Positions 1 through 4,688 of a stretch of 5,691 nucleotides of DNA are shown one piece after another. The notes below the pieces were generated by a model that saw nothing but the letters and a program-made list of their open reading frames with translations, was not told the DNA's origin and did not search any database. The DNA comes from Limnohabitans sp. (GTDB taxonomy: Bacteria > Pseudomonadota > Gammaproteobacteria > Burkholderiales > Burkholderiaceae_C): contig JANQXJ010000094.1 of the NCBI GenBank assembly GCA_030729445.1, positions 1 to 5,691 of the forward strand, given 5' to 3'. Position 1 is the first letter of the stretch. The number at the start of each line of letters is the position of its first letter. Both the position numbers and the translations under genes were made by a program.

Positions 1-24
1 GGTGAGCGAGGTGTAAAAAGACAT
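1..24 (-). CDS. flgE: Flagellar hook protein FlgE, first eight codons only (cut by window edge)
   Basis: An ATG at 24-22 on the minus strand opens a frame reading MSFYTSLT that runs off the left edge. The start MSF.. followed by a short hydrophobic/polar helix is typical of FlgE and other rod/hook family N-termini. A clear Shine-Dalgarno AGGAG lies nine bases upstream (34-38). The position directly after flgD, 43 bases past its stop, matches the conserved flgB-flgC-flgD-flgE order. FlgE polymerises beneath the FlgD cap to form the extracellular hook. Only eight residues are visible, so the identity rests mainly on synteny; another rod/hook-family protein such as FlgF is the alternative. Confidence 0.8.
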
Positions 25-33
25 GCTGGATGG

Positions 34-38
34 CTCCT
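34..38 (-). promoter_or_regulatory. Shine-Dalgarno site for flgE
   Basis: AGGAG on the minus strand, nine bases before the ATG at 24-22. It sits in the 43-base flgD-flgE gap and is the main local support that the edge fragment is a translated gene. No promoter or terminator was seen in the gap, so flgE is probably co-transcribed with flgD. Confidence 0.7.
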
Positions 39-67
39 GTTGGAATGGGGGTGTTGGGGGCGGCTGT

Positions 68-757
68 TTAGATACCGACGCGCTTGACGTCGGTCAGCAG
101 CATGGTTTTGCCGCCGTCGACTTCGACGCTGACGCTGCCATCACTCGGGTTGCTGGAGATGGCTTTGACGGTGGACAAGGTGCTGACGGGGACTGTGGCA
201 GTTTGGCCATTGACCACGGCGGTGGCGCTCATGCTGTAAAGGCCGCTGGGGGCGTTGTTGCCTGCCGTGTCTTTGCCATCCCAAGTGAACGGGGTGGTGC
301 CTGGCAATTGGGGGCCTGCCGTCAGCTCGCGAACCAGACGGCCTTGGCTGTCAAAGATGCTCACTTGTATGCCGTTGGCCCCTGAAGGCAGGTCGATGCT
401 GGCATCGATGGCACCACCGGCTGCCAATTGGGTGGGCGTGTCGGTCACGGCCACTTTTTTGCCGATGAGCGACGCGCTGCCGAGCATGCGTTCGCCCGAC
501 ATGGAGGTGACAAAAGTGTCCAGCGATGACTGCATATTGGTCAAGGCTTCGAGCTGCGAGAACTGCGCCAACTGGGCCACGAAGGCCTCGTTCTTCACAG
601 GTTCCAGCGGGTTCTGGTTTTGCAGTTGCGCCGTGAACAAGGTCAGGAACTCCTGCTTGCCCATGTCTTCGTTGGTTTTCTTGGCCGCGTCTTTCACGTC
701 CTCGTAGCGAGCGACGTTCTTGAGCAGACTGGACGATGTCACGTTGGTGGTGGCCAT
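68..757 (-). CDS. flgD: Flagellar hook-cap (hook assembly scaffold) protein FlgD
   Basis: A 229-residue protein, close to the usual FlgD length. The N-terminal third carries the conserved FlgD signature: residues 33-50 (GKQEFLTLFTAQLQNQNP) followed by a QLAQFSQLEAL-like stretch at about 62-72. Residues about 110-200 look like the beta-rich FlgD Ig/FLN-type domain (a SIFDSQGRLVREL strand pair, then TPFTWDGKDTAGNNAPSGLY), and the C-terminus returns to the variable Tudor-like part. FlgD is exported by the flagellar type III apparatus, caps the growing hook and is replaced by FlgK when the hook is complete. The start ATG (757-755) lies 14 bases after the flgC stop with only a weak purine-rich SD (GAAAG), so translational coupling to flgC is likely. 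Identity is firm. Confidence 0.96.
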   Translation of the reverse strand: MATTNVTSSSLLKNVARYEDVKDAAKKTNEDMGKQEFLTLFTAQLQNQNPLEPVKNEAFVAQLAQFSQLEALTNMQSSLDTFVTSMSGERMLGSASLIGKKVAVTDTPTQLAAGGAIDASIDLPSGANGIQVSIFDSQGRLVRELTAGPQLPGTTPFTWDGKDTAGNNAPSGLYSMSATAVVNGQTATVPVSTLSTVKAISSNPSDGSVSVEVDGGKTMLLTDVKRVGI

Positions 758-771
758 GGGGTGCTTTCAGG

Positions 772-1197
772 TCAGGCCTTGGAGATGTCCAGCGTGCGCA
801 TCATGAGTTGACGCGCCGTGTTGATCACTTCGACGTTGTTTTGGTAGGAGCGAGCCGCGGCCATCATCTCGACCATCTCGGTGACTTCGCTCACGTTGGA
901 TTGGTAGACATAACCGTCTTTGTCGGCCAAGGGGTTCCTGGGGTCAGACACACGCCGTGGGGGGGCGGCGTCATCGGCCATGCGGTCCACCTTCACGCCG
1001 CCCACGTAGGGGGCGCCGTTGTGGGTCATTTGCTCATCGATCAGGGCCTTGAATACGGGGCGTTTGGCACGAAAAGCGTCCTGTTCGGTGGTGGACACGG
1101 TGCCCGCGTTGGCCAAGTTGGAAGCGGTGGCGTTCATGCGGGTGAGCTGCGCGTTCAGCGCCGTGCCTGCAATGCCAAAAATATTGTCCATGGCCAT
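772..1197 (-). CDS. flgC: Flagellar proximal rod protein FlgC
   Basis: A 141-residue protein of typical FlgC length. The N-terminal rod-family helix is visible (NIFGIAGTALNAQ at 5-17) with the rod/hook motif NLANAGTVS at 27-35, a variant of the usual N(I/L)ANA(D/N)T. The C-terminal helix (EMVEMMAAARSYQNNVEVIN, 107-126, then TARQLMMRTLDI) is the strongly conserved FlgC tail that packs into the rod. The preferred ATG at 1197-1195 has a strong SD, AGGGGAG (1205-1211), with seven-base spacing. A second ATG two codons later would be too far from that SD to be the better choice. The start is two bases beyond the flgB stop, so the two are likely coupled. Confidence 0.96.
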   Translation of the reverse strand: MAMDNIFGIAGTALNAQLTRMNATASNLANAGTVSTTEQDAFRAKRPVFKALIDEQMTHNGAPYVGGVKVDRMADDAAPPRRVSDPRNPLADKDGYVYQSNVSEVTEMVEMMAAARSYQNNVEVINTARQLMMRTLDISKA

Positions 1198-1199
1198 GA

Positions 1200-1589
1200 T
1201 CAGTCTCCCCTCAAGGCTTTGCGCACGCTGCTGACTCGGCTTTCAAGGAAGTTCAGCGTGGCTTGATAGTCGGCGGCGGCTTTACCGTATTGGGCTTGTT
1301 CCACGCTCATTTCAACGGTGTTGCCGTCAAAAGCGGTGTTGAATGGGGTGCGGTAACGCATGCCGTCGGCGTCAATCCCTTGACCCACGGCAAAGTGGCC
1401 TTGGCTCGTGGTCTTCATGGCGCTGTCTTGGAGTTGGGTTTCTTTCATCACGGCCTTGAAGTCGATGTCCCGTGCTTTGTAGTGCGGGGTGTCCGCGTTG
1501 GCGATGTTTTGCGCCAACACTTCCAGGCGACGGCTTTTGACTTGCAAAGCTTGTTCGTGCACGCCGAGTGCTTGGTTCAACAAATTCAT
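1200..1589 (-). CDS. flgB: Flagellar proximal rod protein FlgB
   Basis: With the start placed at the ATG 1589-1587 the protein is 129 residues, the usual FlgB size. It begins MNLLNQALGVHEQAL, then RRLEVLAQNIANADTPHYKA at 20-39, the diagnostic FlgB/rod motif with NIANADTP, followed by a RDIDF sequence common in FlgB. The C-terminus (NTVEMSVEQAQYGKAAADYQ, 90-109, then a LNFLESRVSSVRKAL helix) is also characteristic. FlgB forms the first rod layer on the MS-ring/FliE junction. The frame stays open upstream to a TTG near 1631, but the extra 14 residues lack an SD and do not look like FlgB. AGGAG at 1595-1599 with five-base spacing selects 1589. It is the first gene of the leftward flgBCDE unit. 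Confidence 0.96.
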   Translation of the reverse strand: MNLLNQALGVHEQALQVKSRRLEVLAQNIANADTPHYKARDIDFKAVMKETQLQDSAMKTTSQGHFAVGQGIDADGMRYRTPFNTAFDGNTVEMSVEQAQYGKAAADYQATLNFLESRVSSVRKALRGD

Positions 1590-1594
1590 CTGGA

Positions 1595-1599
1595 CTCCT
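1595..1599 (-). promoter_or_regulatory. Shine-Dalgarno site that decides the flgB start
   Basis: AGGAG on the minus strand, five bases upstream of the ATG at 1589-1587. It supports a 129-residue FlgB beginning MNLL rather than an N-terminally extended 143-residue product from TTG at 1631. Confidence 0.8.
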
Positions 1600-1624
1600 G
1601 TGGTCACGGGTTCGAAGATCAAGG

Positions 1625-1642
1625 TCGTCAACTTTTTGACGA
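1625..1642 (-). promoter_or_regulatory. FleQ-box-like palindrome / hairpin in the flgB leader
   Basis: A perfect 7+7 inverted repeat, TCGTCAA and TTGACGA around a four-base centre. Its core reads GTCAA-N4-TTGAC (1627-1640), the same half-sites and spacing as the FleQ-box consensus I recall from Pseudomonas (GTCAATNNATTGAC). It lies about +26 to +40 relative to the start predicted from the sigma-54 promoter, and FleQ and FlrC are known to act from sites downstream of some flagellar sigma-54 promoters. In RNA it would also make a 7-bp stem with an AAAG tetraloop, so a leader hairpin is the alternative reading. The palindrome is seen; the binding protein is inferred. Confidence 0.5.
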
Positions 1643-1647
1643 GAGGG

Positions 1648-1660
1648 GCTCAAGTTGAGC
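1648..1660. repeat. 13-base palindrome near the predicted flgB transcription start
   Basis: GCTCAA and TTGAGC flank a single central base. It lies at about +7 to +19 of the predicted flgB transcript, between the sigma-54 promoter and the GTCAA-N4-TTGAC palindrome. It could be a second operator half-pair or a small RNA hairpin; the sequence does not decide. Confidence 0.45.
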
Positions 1661-1677
1661 GCCTTGTGGTCGATATC

Positions 1678-1694
1678 AGCAAAAGCCGTGCCAA
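1678..1694 (-). promoter_or_regulatory. Sigma-54 (RpoN) promoter for the flgBCDE operon
   Basis: The minus strand reads TTGGCACGGCTTTTGCT, which matches the sigma-54 consensus YTGGCACGRNNNTTGCW at every specified position. The invariant GG (1692-1691) and GC (1680-1679) are separated by exactly ten bases. The predicted start is about 1667, giving a leader of about 78 bases before the flgB ATG. Orientation and position fit a promoter for flgB. A promoter of this class needs an AAA+ activator (FleQ/FlrA/FlrC type), which is not encoded in the window. Confidence 0.88.
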
Positions 1695-1711
1695 TCGAAT
1701 CTGAATCCTTT

Positions 1712-1738
1712 GGGGCTAAGCCCCCATGCTTGAATGGG
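1712..1738. repeat. Two overlapping short inverted repeats upstream of the flgB promoter
   Basis: GGGGCTAAGCCCC (1712-1724) can form a 5-bp G/C stem with a three-base loop. The overlapping CCCAT (1723-1727) and ATGGG (1734-1738) make a second stem with a six-base loop. The two share bases and cannot both form. They lie about 45-70 bases upstream of the predicted flgB start, where an enhancer-binding activator could sit. No T-run follows on either strand, so they do not resemble an intrinsic terminator. Confidence 0.4.
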
Positions 1739-1740
1739 TG

Positions 1741-1794
1741 AGAGCGGCAAATTGCCGTCAGCGGCAATGGCCTGCGGCCAAGATTTGCCGCTCT
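1741..1794. repeat. Multi-hairpin inverted-repeat element directly after the transglycosylase stop codon
   Basis: A perfect 12+12 inverted repeat, AGAGCGGCAAAT (1741-1752) and ATTTGCCGCTCT (1783-1794), encloses 30 bases with two more perfect hairpins: ATTGCCG/CGGCAAT (1751-1757/1762-1768, four-base loop) and TGGCC/GGCCA (1768-1772/1776-1780, three-base loop). The unit CGGCAA or its complement occurs four times (1745, 1752, 1762, 1785), so alternative pairings are possible. The element ends on the base next to the stop codon at 1797-1795. It lacks a T-tract on either strand, so a REP-like or RNA-stabilising 3' element fits better than an intrinsic terminator. Confidence 0.7.
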
Positions 1795-2922
1795 TCAGCG
1801 CAAAGTGGTGGGCAGCGTGTTGGCCACTTCGTCATAAAGACGGGTCATGGCGCCTTTTGCCACGGCGCCGATCACGGGTGTGGCAGCGGCACGAGCCGCT
1901 TGGGGCAGCAGGGCGTTGGTCAAGTTGTGCAGGCCAGCCAAGATGGAGTTGCGTGTGATGGGGCCGCGCGTGTCTTGCCCTACATGCAGGTAGCGAGCCT
2001 GTGGCCCGGCAATGGGCAAAGGTGCGTCGGGCCGGGTTTCTTGACGGGCAGCTGGCGTGAGTACCGTCAGGTACAAATCGTCCAATCCAATGGGTGGCCC
2101 TTTGACGCTCAGTCCGGCTTGTGAGAAGTAGCGGTCCACCAAGTCCAGTTGTTGTAACAATCCCATGCCCAAAATGGCCCGGGGGTTGTCTTTGAAGCCC
2201 ACCGAGGCAGCCCCGCGGTTGGGGCCATCACAAAACTGGATGATGCCGTGGCAGTTGCCATTGCTGGCTTGGGGGTTCATGCCACCGCTCTCCATGAGGC
2301 TCAAACGGGCAAAGTCATCGGGCTGGAAGTTGTAACGGTCGGCCAGGGCGAGGATCCTGTCCTTGACGGCGGCCGCTTCATGGGCTGGCACAAATCCTTT
2401 CGCGACAGCCCGCTCCAAGGTTTTGTCCAGCACGGCGTGTTGGCCCTGAACGCCTTGACTGTCGGCCCAGATGGTCGGTCGGCTGGCCAGGGCGTTGGCC
2501 GTTGAGGCGGCGGGCGCGGCCAGTTGCGTCACCGACTGCGACTTGTGCGGGGCCAACTCCAGTGGTCCGGGTGCTTCAGATCGGGCCAATGCAGGCATTC
2601 GGAGGCTCGAGAAATCGATTTTTTGACCCGTGAGGATGAGGTCGGGGTTGTCAATCTGGTTGCGTGCGGCCACTTGGTGTGCCAAACGCATGGCTTGCTG
2701 CTCGCTGATGGGTTGTTGGTTTTGCCGGTAATGGGCCTTGACCAGTCCAATCAAGGTGTCACCTTCTTGCGCTTGGACCACAGCGGCGCGAGGCGAAACA
2801 TCGGCCAGCAGCTGTCCAAAAGCGCCCGAGCGGCCTGAAGCGGGCAGCAGCGCACCGCTGCCCGATGGGGCAGGGGTGCTCAGCGCGGGCAGGCTGGGCA
2901 GAGGAGGTAACAGAGCACTCAT
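1795..2922 (-). CDS. LysM and SLT-type lytic transglycosylase, probably flagellum-associated
   Basis: A 375-residue protein. A low-complexity Pro/Ala/Ser N-terminus (1-45) is followed by a LysM-like peptidoglycan-binding domain at about 46-105 (QEGDTLIGLVKAHY ... NQIDNPDLILTGQKI), a linker to about 165, and a lysozyme-like SLT domain at about 175-290. The SLT motif LSLMESGGMNPQAS (207-220) places the likely catalytic Glu at 211, followed by GNCHGIIQFCDG (222-233), the counterpart of the G(L/I)xQ motif. No Sec signal peptide is visible, so export by the flagellar secretion apparatus, as for FlgJ, is a reasonable inference. Location between flgA and flgB suggests it opens the wall for the rod, comparable in role to FlgJ's muramidase domain or SltF of Rhodobacter. 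The start ATG at 2922 has no good SD, but an in-frame stop at 2940-2938 bounds it. It is not FlgJ: no FlgJ-type rod-scaffold N-domain is seen. Confidence 0.85.
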   Translation of the reverse strand: MSALLPPLPSLPALSTPAPSGSGALLPASGRSGAFGQLLADVSPRAAVVQAQEGDTLIGLVKAHYRQNQQPISEQQAMRLAHQVAARNQIDNPDLILTGQKIDFSSLRMPALARSEAPGPLELAPHKSQSVTQLAAPAASTANALASRPTIWADSQGVQGQHAVLDKTLERAVAKGFVPAHEAAAVKDRILALADRYNFQPDDFARLSLMESGGMNPQASNGNCHGIIQFCDGPNRGAASVGFKDNPRAILGMGLLQQLDLVDRYFSQAGLSVKGPPIGLDDLYLTVLTPAARQETRPDAPLPIAGPQARYLHVGQDTRGPITRNSILAGLHNLTNALLPQAARAAATPVIGAVAKGAMTRLYDEVANTLPTTLR

Positions 2923-2942
2923 TGGGCTAGGTGTTGTCTAAG

Positions 2943-2959
2943 CTGGTCTCGTTTTTGCT
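2943..2959 (+). promoter_or_regulatory. Possible sigma-54 promoter for flgA
   Basis: CTGGTCTCGTTTTTGCT has the invariant GG (2945-2946) and GC (2957-2958) ten bases apart and a perfect TTGCT at -12. The -24 box is degenerate (TGGTCT instead of TGGCAC). The predicted start is about 2970, 32 bases before the ATG at 3002. A GTCAA half-site (2984-2988) occurs downstream, loosely resembling the flgB arrangement. It is weaker than the flgB promoter, but its location and direction are right. Confidence 0.5.
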
Positions 2960-2960
2960 T

Positions 2961-2988
2961 GGTATGTGGAAATCAAGAACGCTGTCAA
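2961..2988 (-). promoter_or_regulatory. Weak candidate sigma-70 promoter for the transglycosylase gene
   Basis: The minus strand carries a perfect -35 hexamer TTGACA (2988-2983), then a 16-base spacer and CATACC (2966-2961), which matches only three of six -10 positions and lacks the final T. The predicted start near 2954 would give a leader of about 32 bases. It overlaps the start region of the divergent flgA promoter. The -10 match is poor, so this is only a candidate. Confidence 0.25.
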
Positions 2989-3001
2989 AACTTCCACACC
3001 T

Positions 3002-3772
3002 ATGAAACCTTCCATGCAAATGCTGTGCCGACTTCTGGACCAGGTCACGATCCGTGTCATCTGGTTCGGGGCGATGTTTGGATTGATCAGCGGGTCGGCC
3101 TTGGCCGTGTCTGCGGCCTCACCTGCGGTGGCCCTGCAAAAAGCGGTGGTCGATTGGGTGGCGCAAACCCAATCGGTGGCCGCCGAATCGGTGGTGCTGG
3201 CCCCATTGGACTCACGCTTGCAGGTCAAGGCCTGTACCCGCCCTTTGTTGATGGACCTGCCTTTTGCCAGCCCAGACACCATCCGGGTGCGATGCGCCCA
3301 ACCCGCTTGGCAGCTTTATGTGCGCGTGTCCGTGACGGGGCGCGTAGCCTTGCCTGGACCTGCCAAGAGCGAGCCCGCTCCGGTTGAAAAGCGCCAGGTT
3401 TTGGTGGCGGCCGTTCCCTTACAGCGGGGTATGCGCTTGACGGCCGCTCATGTTCGTCTGGCTGAGGTCGATGCCACTAACATGCCCATGAATGTTCTTG
3501 AGCAGGTTTCTCAGGTGCTGCATGCCGAGGTGGTTCGTGATGTGCGCCCAGAAACTCCGCTGCGCAGTCAGGACATTCGACCTACTTTGTTGGTCAAAAG
3601 GGGGCAGATGGTGTTGATGTCGATCGGGCAAGCCCAAGGCTTTCAGATCTCGGCTCGGGTGGAGGCCATGCAAGATGGTCGCTATGGCGAGCAGATCAAG
3701 CTCAAAAACCGCGATTCTGGTCGTATGCTCACAGGATTGGTCAAAGGCCCGAATCAGGTCCATGGCCTTTAA
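3002..3772 (+). CDS. flgA: Flagellar basal-body P-ring assembly chaperone FlgA
   Basis: With ATG at 3002 the protein has 256 residues. The N-terminus contains a hydrophobic segment (about 18-35, ending SGSALA) typical of a Sec signal peptide with likely cleavage after ALA. The middle (about 45-130) is the FlgA N-domain with two cysteines (78, 98). An SAF-like region starts about 131 (RQVLVAAVPLQRGMRLTAAH), and the C-terminus holds the FlgA signature (LVKRGQMVLM at 197-206, then GFQISARVEAMQDGRYG, IKLKNRDSGR and LTGLVKG). FlgA is a periplasmic chaperone for FlgI in P-ring assembly. The frame also opens at GTG 2966 and has another ATG at 3014; none has a clear SD. ATG 3002 is chosen because the predicted sigma-54 start (about 2970) lies beyond 2966 and because the signal peptide then has a short basic N-region. 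It is divergent from the transglycosylase gene, 79 bases away. Confidence 0.93.
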   Translation: MKPSMQMLCRLLDQVTIRVIWFGAMFGLISGSALAVSAASPAVALQKAVVDWVAQTQSVAAESVVLAPLDSRLQVKACTRPLLMDLPFASPDTIRVRCAQPAWQLYVRVSVTGRVALPGPAKSEPAPVEKRQVLVAAVPLQRGMRLTAAHVRLAEVDATNMPMNVLEQVSQVLHAEVVRDVRPETPLRSQDIRPTLLVKRGQMVLMSIGQAQGFQISARVEAMQDGRYGEQIKLKNRDSGRMLTGLVKGPNQVHGL

Positions 3773-3781
3773 AATTCCGGA

Positions 3782-3811
3782 TGATGAAATTTTTAAAAAT
3801 CATCACTTTTT
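3782..3811 (+). terminator. Candidate A/T-rich intrinsic terminator after flgA
   Basis: TGATGA (3782-3787) pairs with TCATCA (3800-3805), extended by TTT/AAA around a TTAA loop with a two-base bulge, and is followed by CTTTTT. It begins ten bases after the flgA stop and precedes the flgM promoter, separating the two units. The stem has few G/C pairs, so termination may be weak. Confidence 0.45.
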
Positions 3812-3815
3812 AGGC

Positions 3816-3842
3816 TCAAGTTCTAGAATCAGCTGTCGATTC
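3816..3842 (+). promoter_or_regulatory. Sigma-28 (FliA) promoter for flgMN
   Basis: TCAAGTTC (3816-3823), an 11-base spacer and GTCGATTC (3835-3842) match the enteric sigma-28 consensus TAAAGTTT-N11-GCCGATAA at 6 of 8 and 5 of 8 positions with exact spacing. The predicted start is about 3849-3850, giving a leader of nearly 50 bases before flgM. A FliA-dependent promoter in front of flgM is the known arrangement in enteric bacteria and Pseudomonas, and it creates a feedback loop in which FlgM inhibits its own sigma factor. Confidence 0.72.
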
Positions 3843-3855
3843 TGATTACGAGCGA

Positions 3856-3880
3856 GGTCTCAGCTCATTGACCAGAGACC
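3856..3880 (+). repeat. Inverted repeat in the flgM leader
   Basis: GGTCTC (3856-3861) and GAGACC (3875-3880) form a perfect 6-bp stem with a 13-base loop, starting about seven bases into the predicted flgM transcript and ending 16 bases before the ATG. The sequence after it (AGAAAAGAGAACC) supplies a weak purine-rich SD. It may influence flgM translation; no further evidence is available. Confidence 0.4.
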
Positions 3881-3896
3881 AGAAAAGAGAACCATC

Positions 3897-4199
3897 ATGA
3901 CTGATCCCATCTCTAGTTTTCGCCGAGTTGCACAAATGGACTCGTCCAATCGCCAAGCGGCTGCGAAGGCTCAGGAGCGAGCGTCCAATAGCGGGCCCGA
4001 AACCCTGACACCAGTGCAGGCGCCCCAGACCGACGAAGTCAAACTGAGCGCAGTGGCGCAGCAAGCCATGCAAGAGCCGGAGTTTGACCGAGCCAAAGTC
4101 GAAGCGATCAAAACCGCCATTCAGCAGGGCCAATACCCTATGGATTCACGCCGTATTGCTGAAAGCTTCCTGGCCATTGAAAAAATGATCAAGGAATGA
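3897..4199 (+). CDS. flgM: Anti-sigma-28 factor FlgM
   Basis: A 100-residue protein, the usual FlgM size. The N-terminal half is polar and likely disordered (Gln/Ala/Ser rich), starting MTDPISSF. The C-terminal half carries the conserved sigma-28-binding region: EVKLSAVAQQAM at about 47-58, FDRAKVEAIKTAIQQGQYPM at 63-82 and SRRIAESFLAIEKMI at 84-98. FlgM binds and holds sigma-28 (FliA) until the hook is finished, then is exported by the flagellar apparatus so late genes can be expressed. It is preceded by a sigma-28 promoter and followed after seven bases by flgN, so the two form one unit. The start ATG at 3897 has a weak SD (AAGAGAA). Confidence 0.95.
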   Translation: MTDPISSFRRVAQMDSSNRQAAAKAQERASNSGPETLTPVQAPQTDEVKLSAVAQQAMQEPEFDRAKVEAIKTAIQQGQYPMDSRRIAESFLAIEKMIKE

Positions 4200-4206
4200 A
4201 CAAGGC

Positions 4207-4644
4207 ATGAGCCTCAGCCCTTCGACTCCCGCGAATCCAGCCCACGACGGCACCTTGGACGCTGTGCTTGCCGCTGCGCCGCAGGACACAACACGTTTGG
4301 TTGAGCTGTTGGCGCAAGAATTCGAAGTGTTGAAAAAACGCGATATGGCGGGTTTTGAGGCTGTGCAGGACGAAAGAAATCAGCTTTTAGAACGGTTGGC
4401 CCAAGTCGCCCGCTGGGCTGCAGCCCAAGAAACAGTTCCCGTTCAGTGGCAAAACCTGCAAGCTCAGCTGCAGCAATGCAAACAAGACCATCTGCGCAAC
4501 ATGCAGTTGTTGCAACGTCAGTTGCAGGCCGTCCAGGGCGCATTGCAAGCCCTCCAAGGCGAGTCAGCGGCTACCGTTGACCTTTATGACCGTCTCGGTC
4601 AAGTCTCTCGCCGCCACAAAGCCAGCCCTTATTTTGATGCTTGA
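4207..4644 (+). CDS. flgN: Flagellar export chaperone FlgN
   Basis: A 145-residue, helix-rich, Gln/Leu-rich protein. Long stretches (about 30-72 and 80-118) look like the coiled-coil helices of FlgN-type type III chaperones, e.g. RLVELLAQEFEVLKKRDMAG and LLQRQLQAVQGALQAL. The tail has YDRLGQVSRRHK (127-138), similar to the conserved FlgN C-terminal region. FlgN chaperones the hook-filament junction proteins FlgK and FlgL. The gene is seven bases beyond flgM, with AAGGA (4191-4195) overlapping the flgM end as probable SD at 11-base spacing. FlgN sequences are poorly conserved, so identity rests on helical character, length and the flgM neighbour. Confidence 0.88.
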   Translation: MSLSPSTPANPAHDGTLDAVLAAAPQDTTRLVELLAQEFEVLKKRDMAGFEAVQDERNQLLERLAQVARWAAAQETVPVQWQNLQAQLQQCKQDHLRNMQLLQRQLQAVQGALQALQGESAATVDLYDRLGQVSRRHKASPYFDA

Positions 4645-4654
4645 GCAGCTGCTC
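4643..4654. repeat. Perfect 12-base palindrome overlapping the flgN stop
   Basis: GAGCAGCTGCTC starts within the flgN TGA and extends into the 44-base gap between convergent flgN and the MATE gene. As a stem it would be very short-looped and no T-run follows, so a terminator is not supported. A bidirectional end-of-gene structure or chance are both possible. Confidence 0.3.
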
Positions 4655-4688
4655 CACCGGGCCAGGTTGGGCCGAGACTTGAGCTGAC

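Noticed and set aside
23..385. Rightward open frame opposite flgD
   Set aside because: It lies wholly antisense to well-supported flgE/flgD sequence, is Gly/Ala/Asp-rich, and shows no motif or SD. The same applies to the rightward frames opposite flgC, flgB and the transglycosylase gene.
1590..1631. N-terminal extension of FlgB from a TTG start
   Set aside because: The strong AGGAG before the ATG at 1589 and typical FlgB length favour the shorter form; the extension has no SD of its own.
1741..1794. Intrinsic Rho-independent terminator for the transglycosylase gene
   Set aside because: The stem is strong but no run of T follows it on either strand. It is kept as an inverted-repeat element instead.
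2966..3001. GTG start for FlgA at 2966
   Set aside because: It would lie at or upstream of the predicted transcription start (about 2970), lacks an SD and adds 12 residues before an already adequate signal peptide.
2938..3282. Leftward open frame opposite the flgA start
   Set aside because: Its translation shows no family pattern and it is antisense to the FlgA signal-peptide region.
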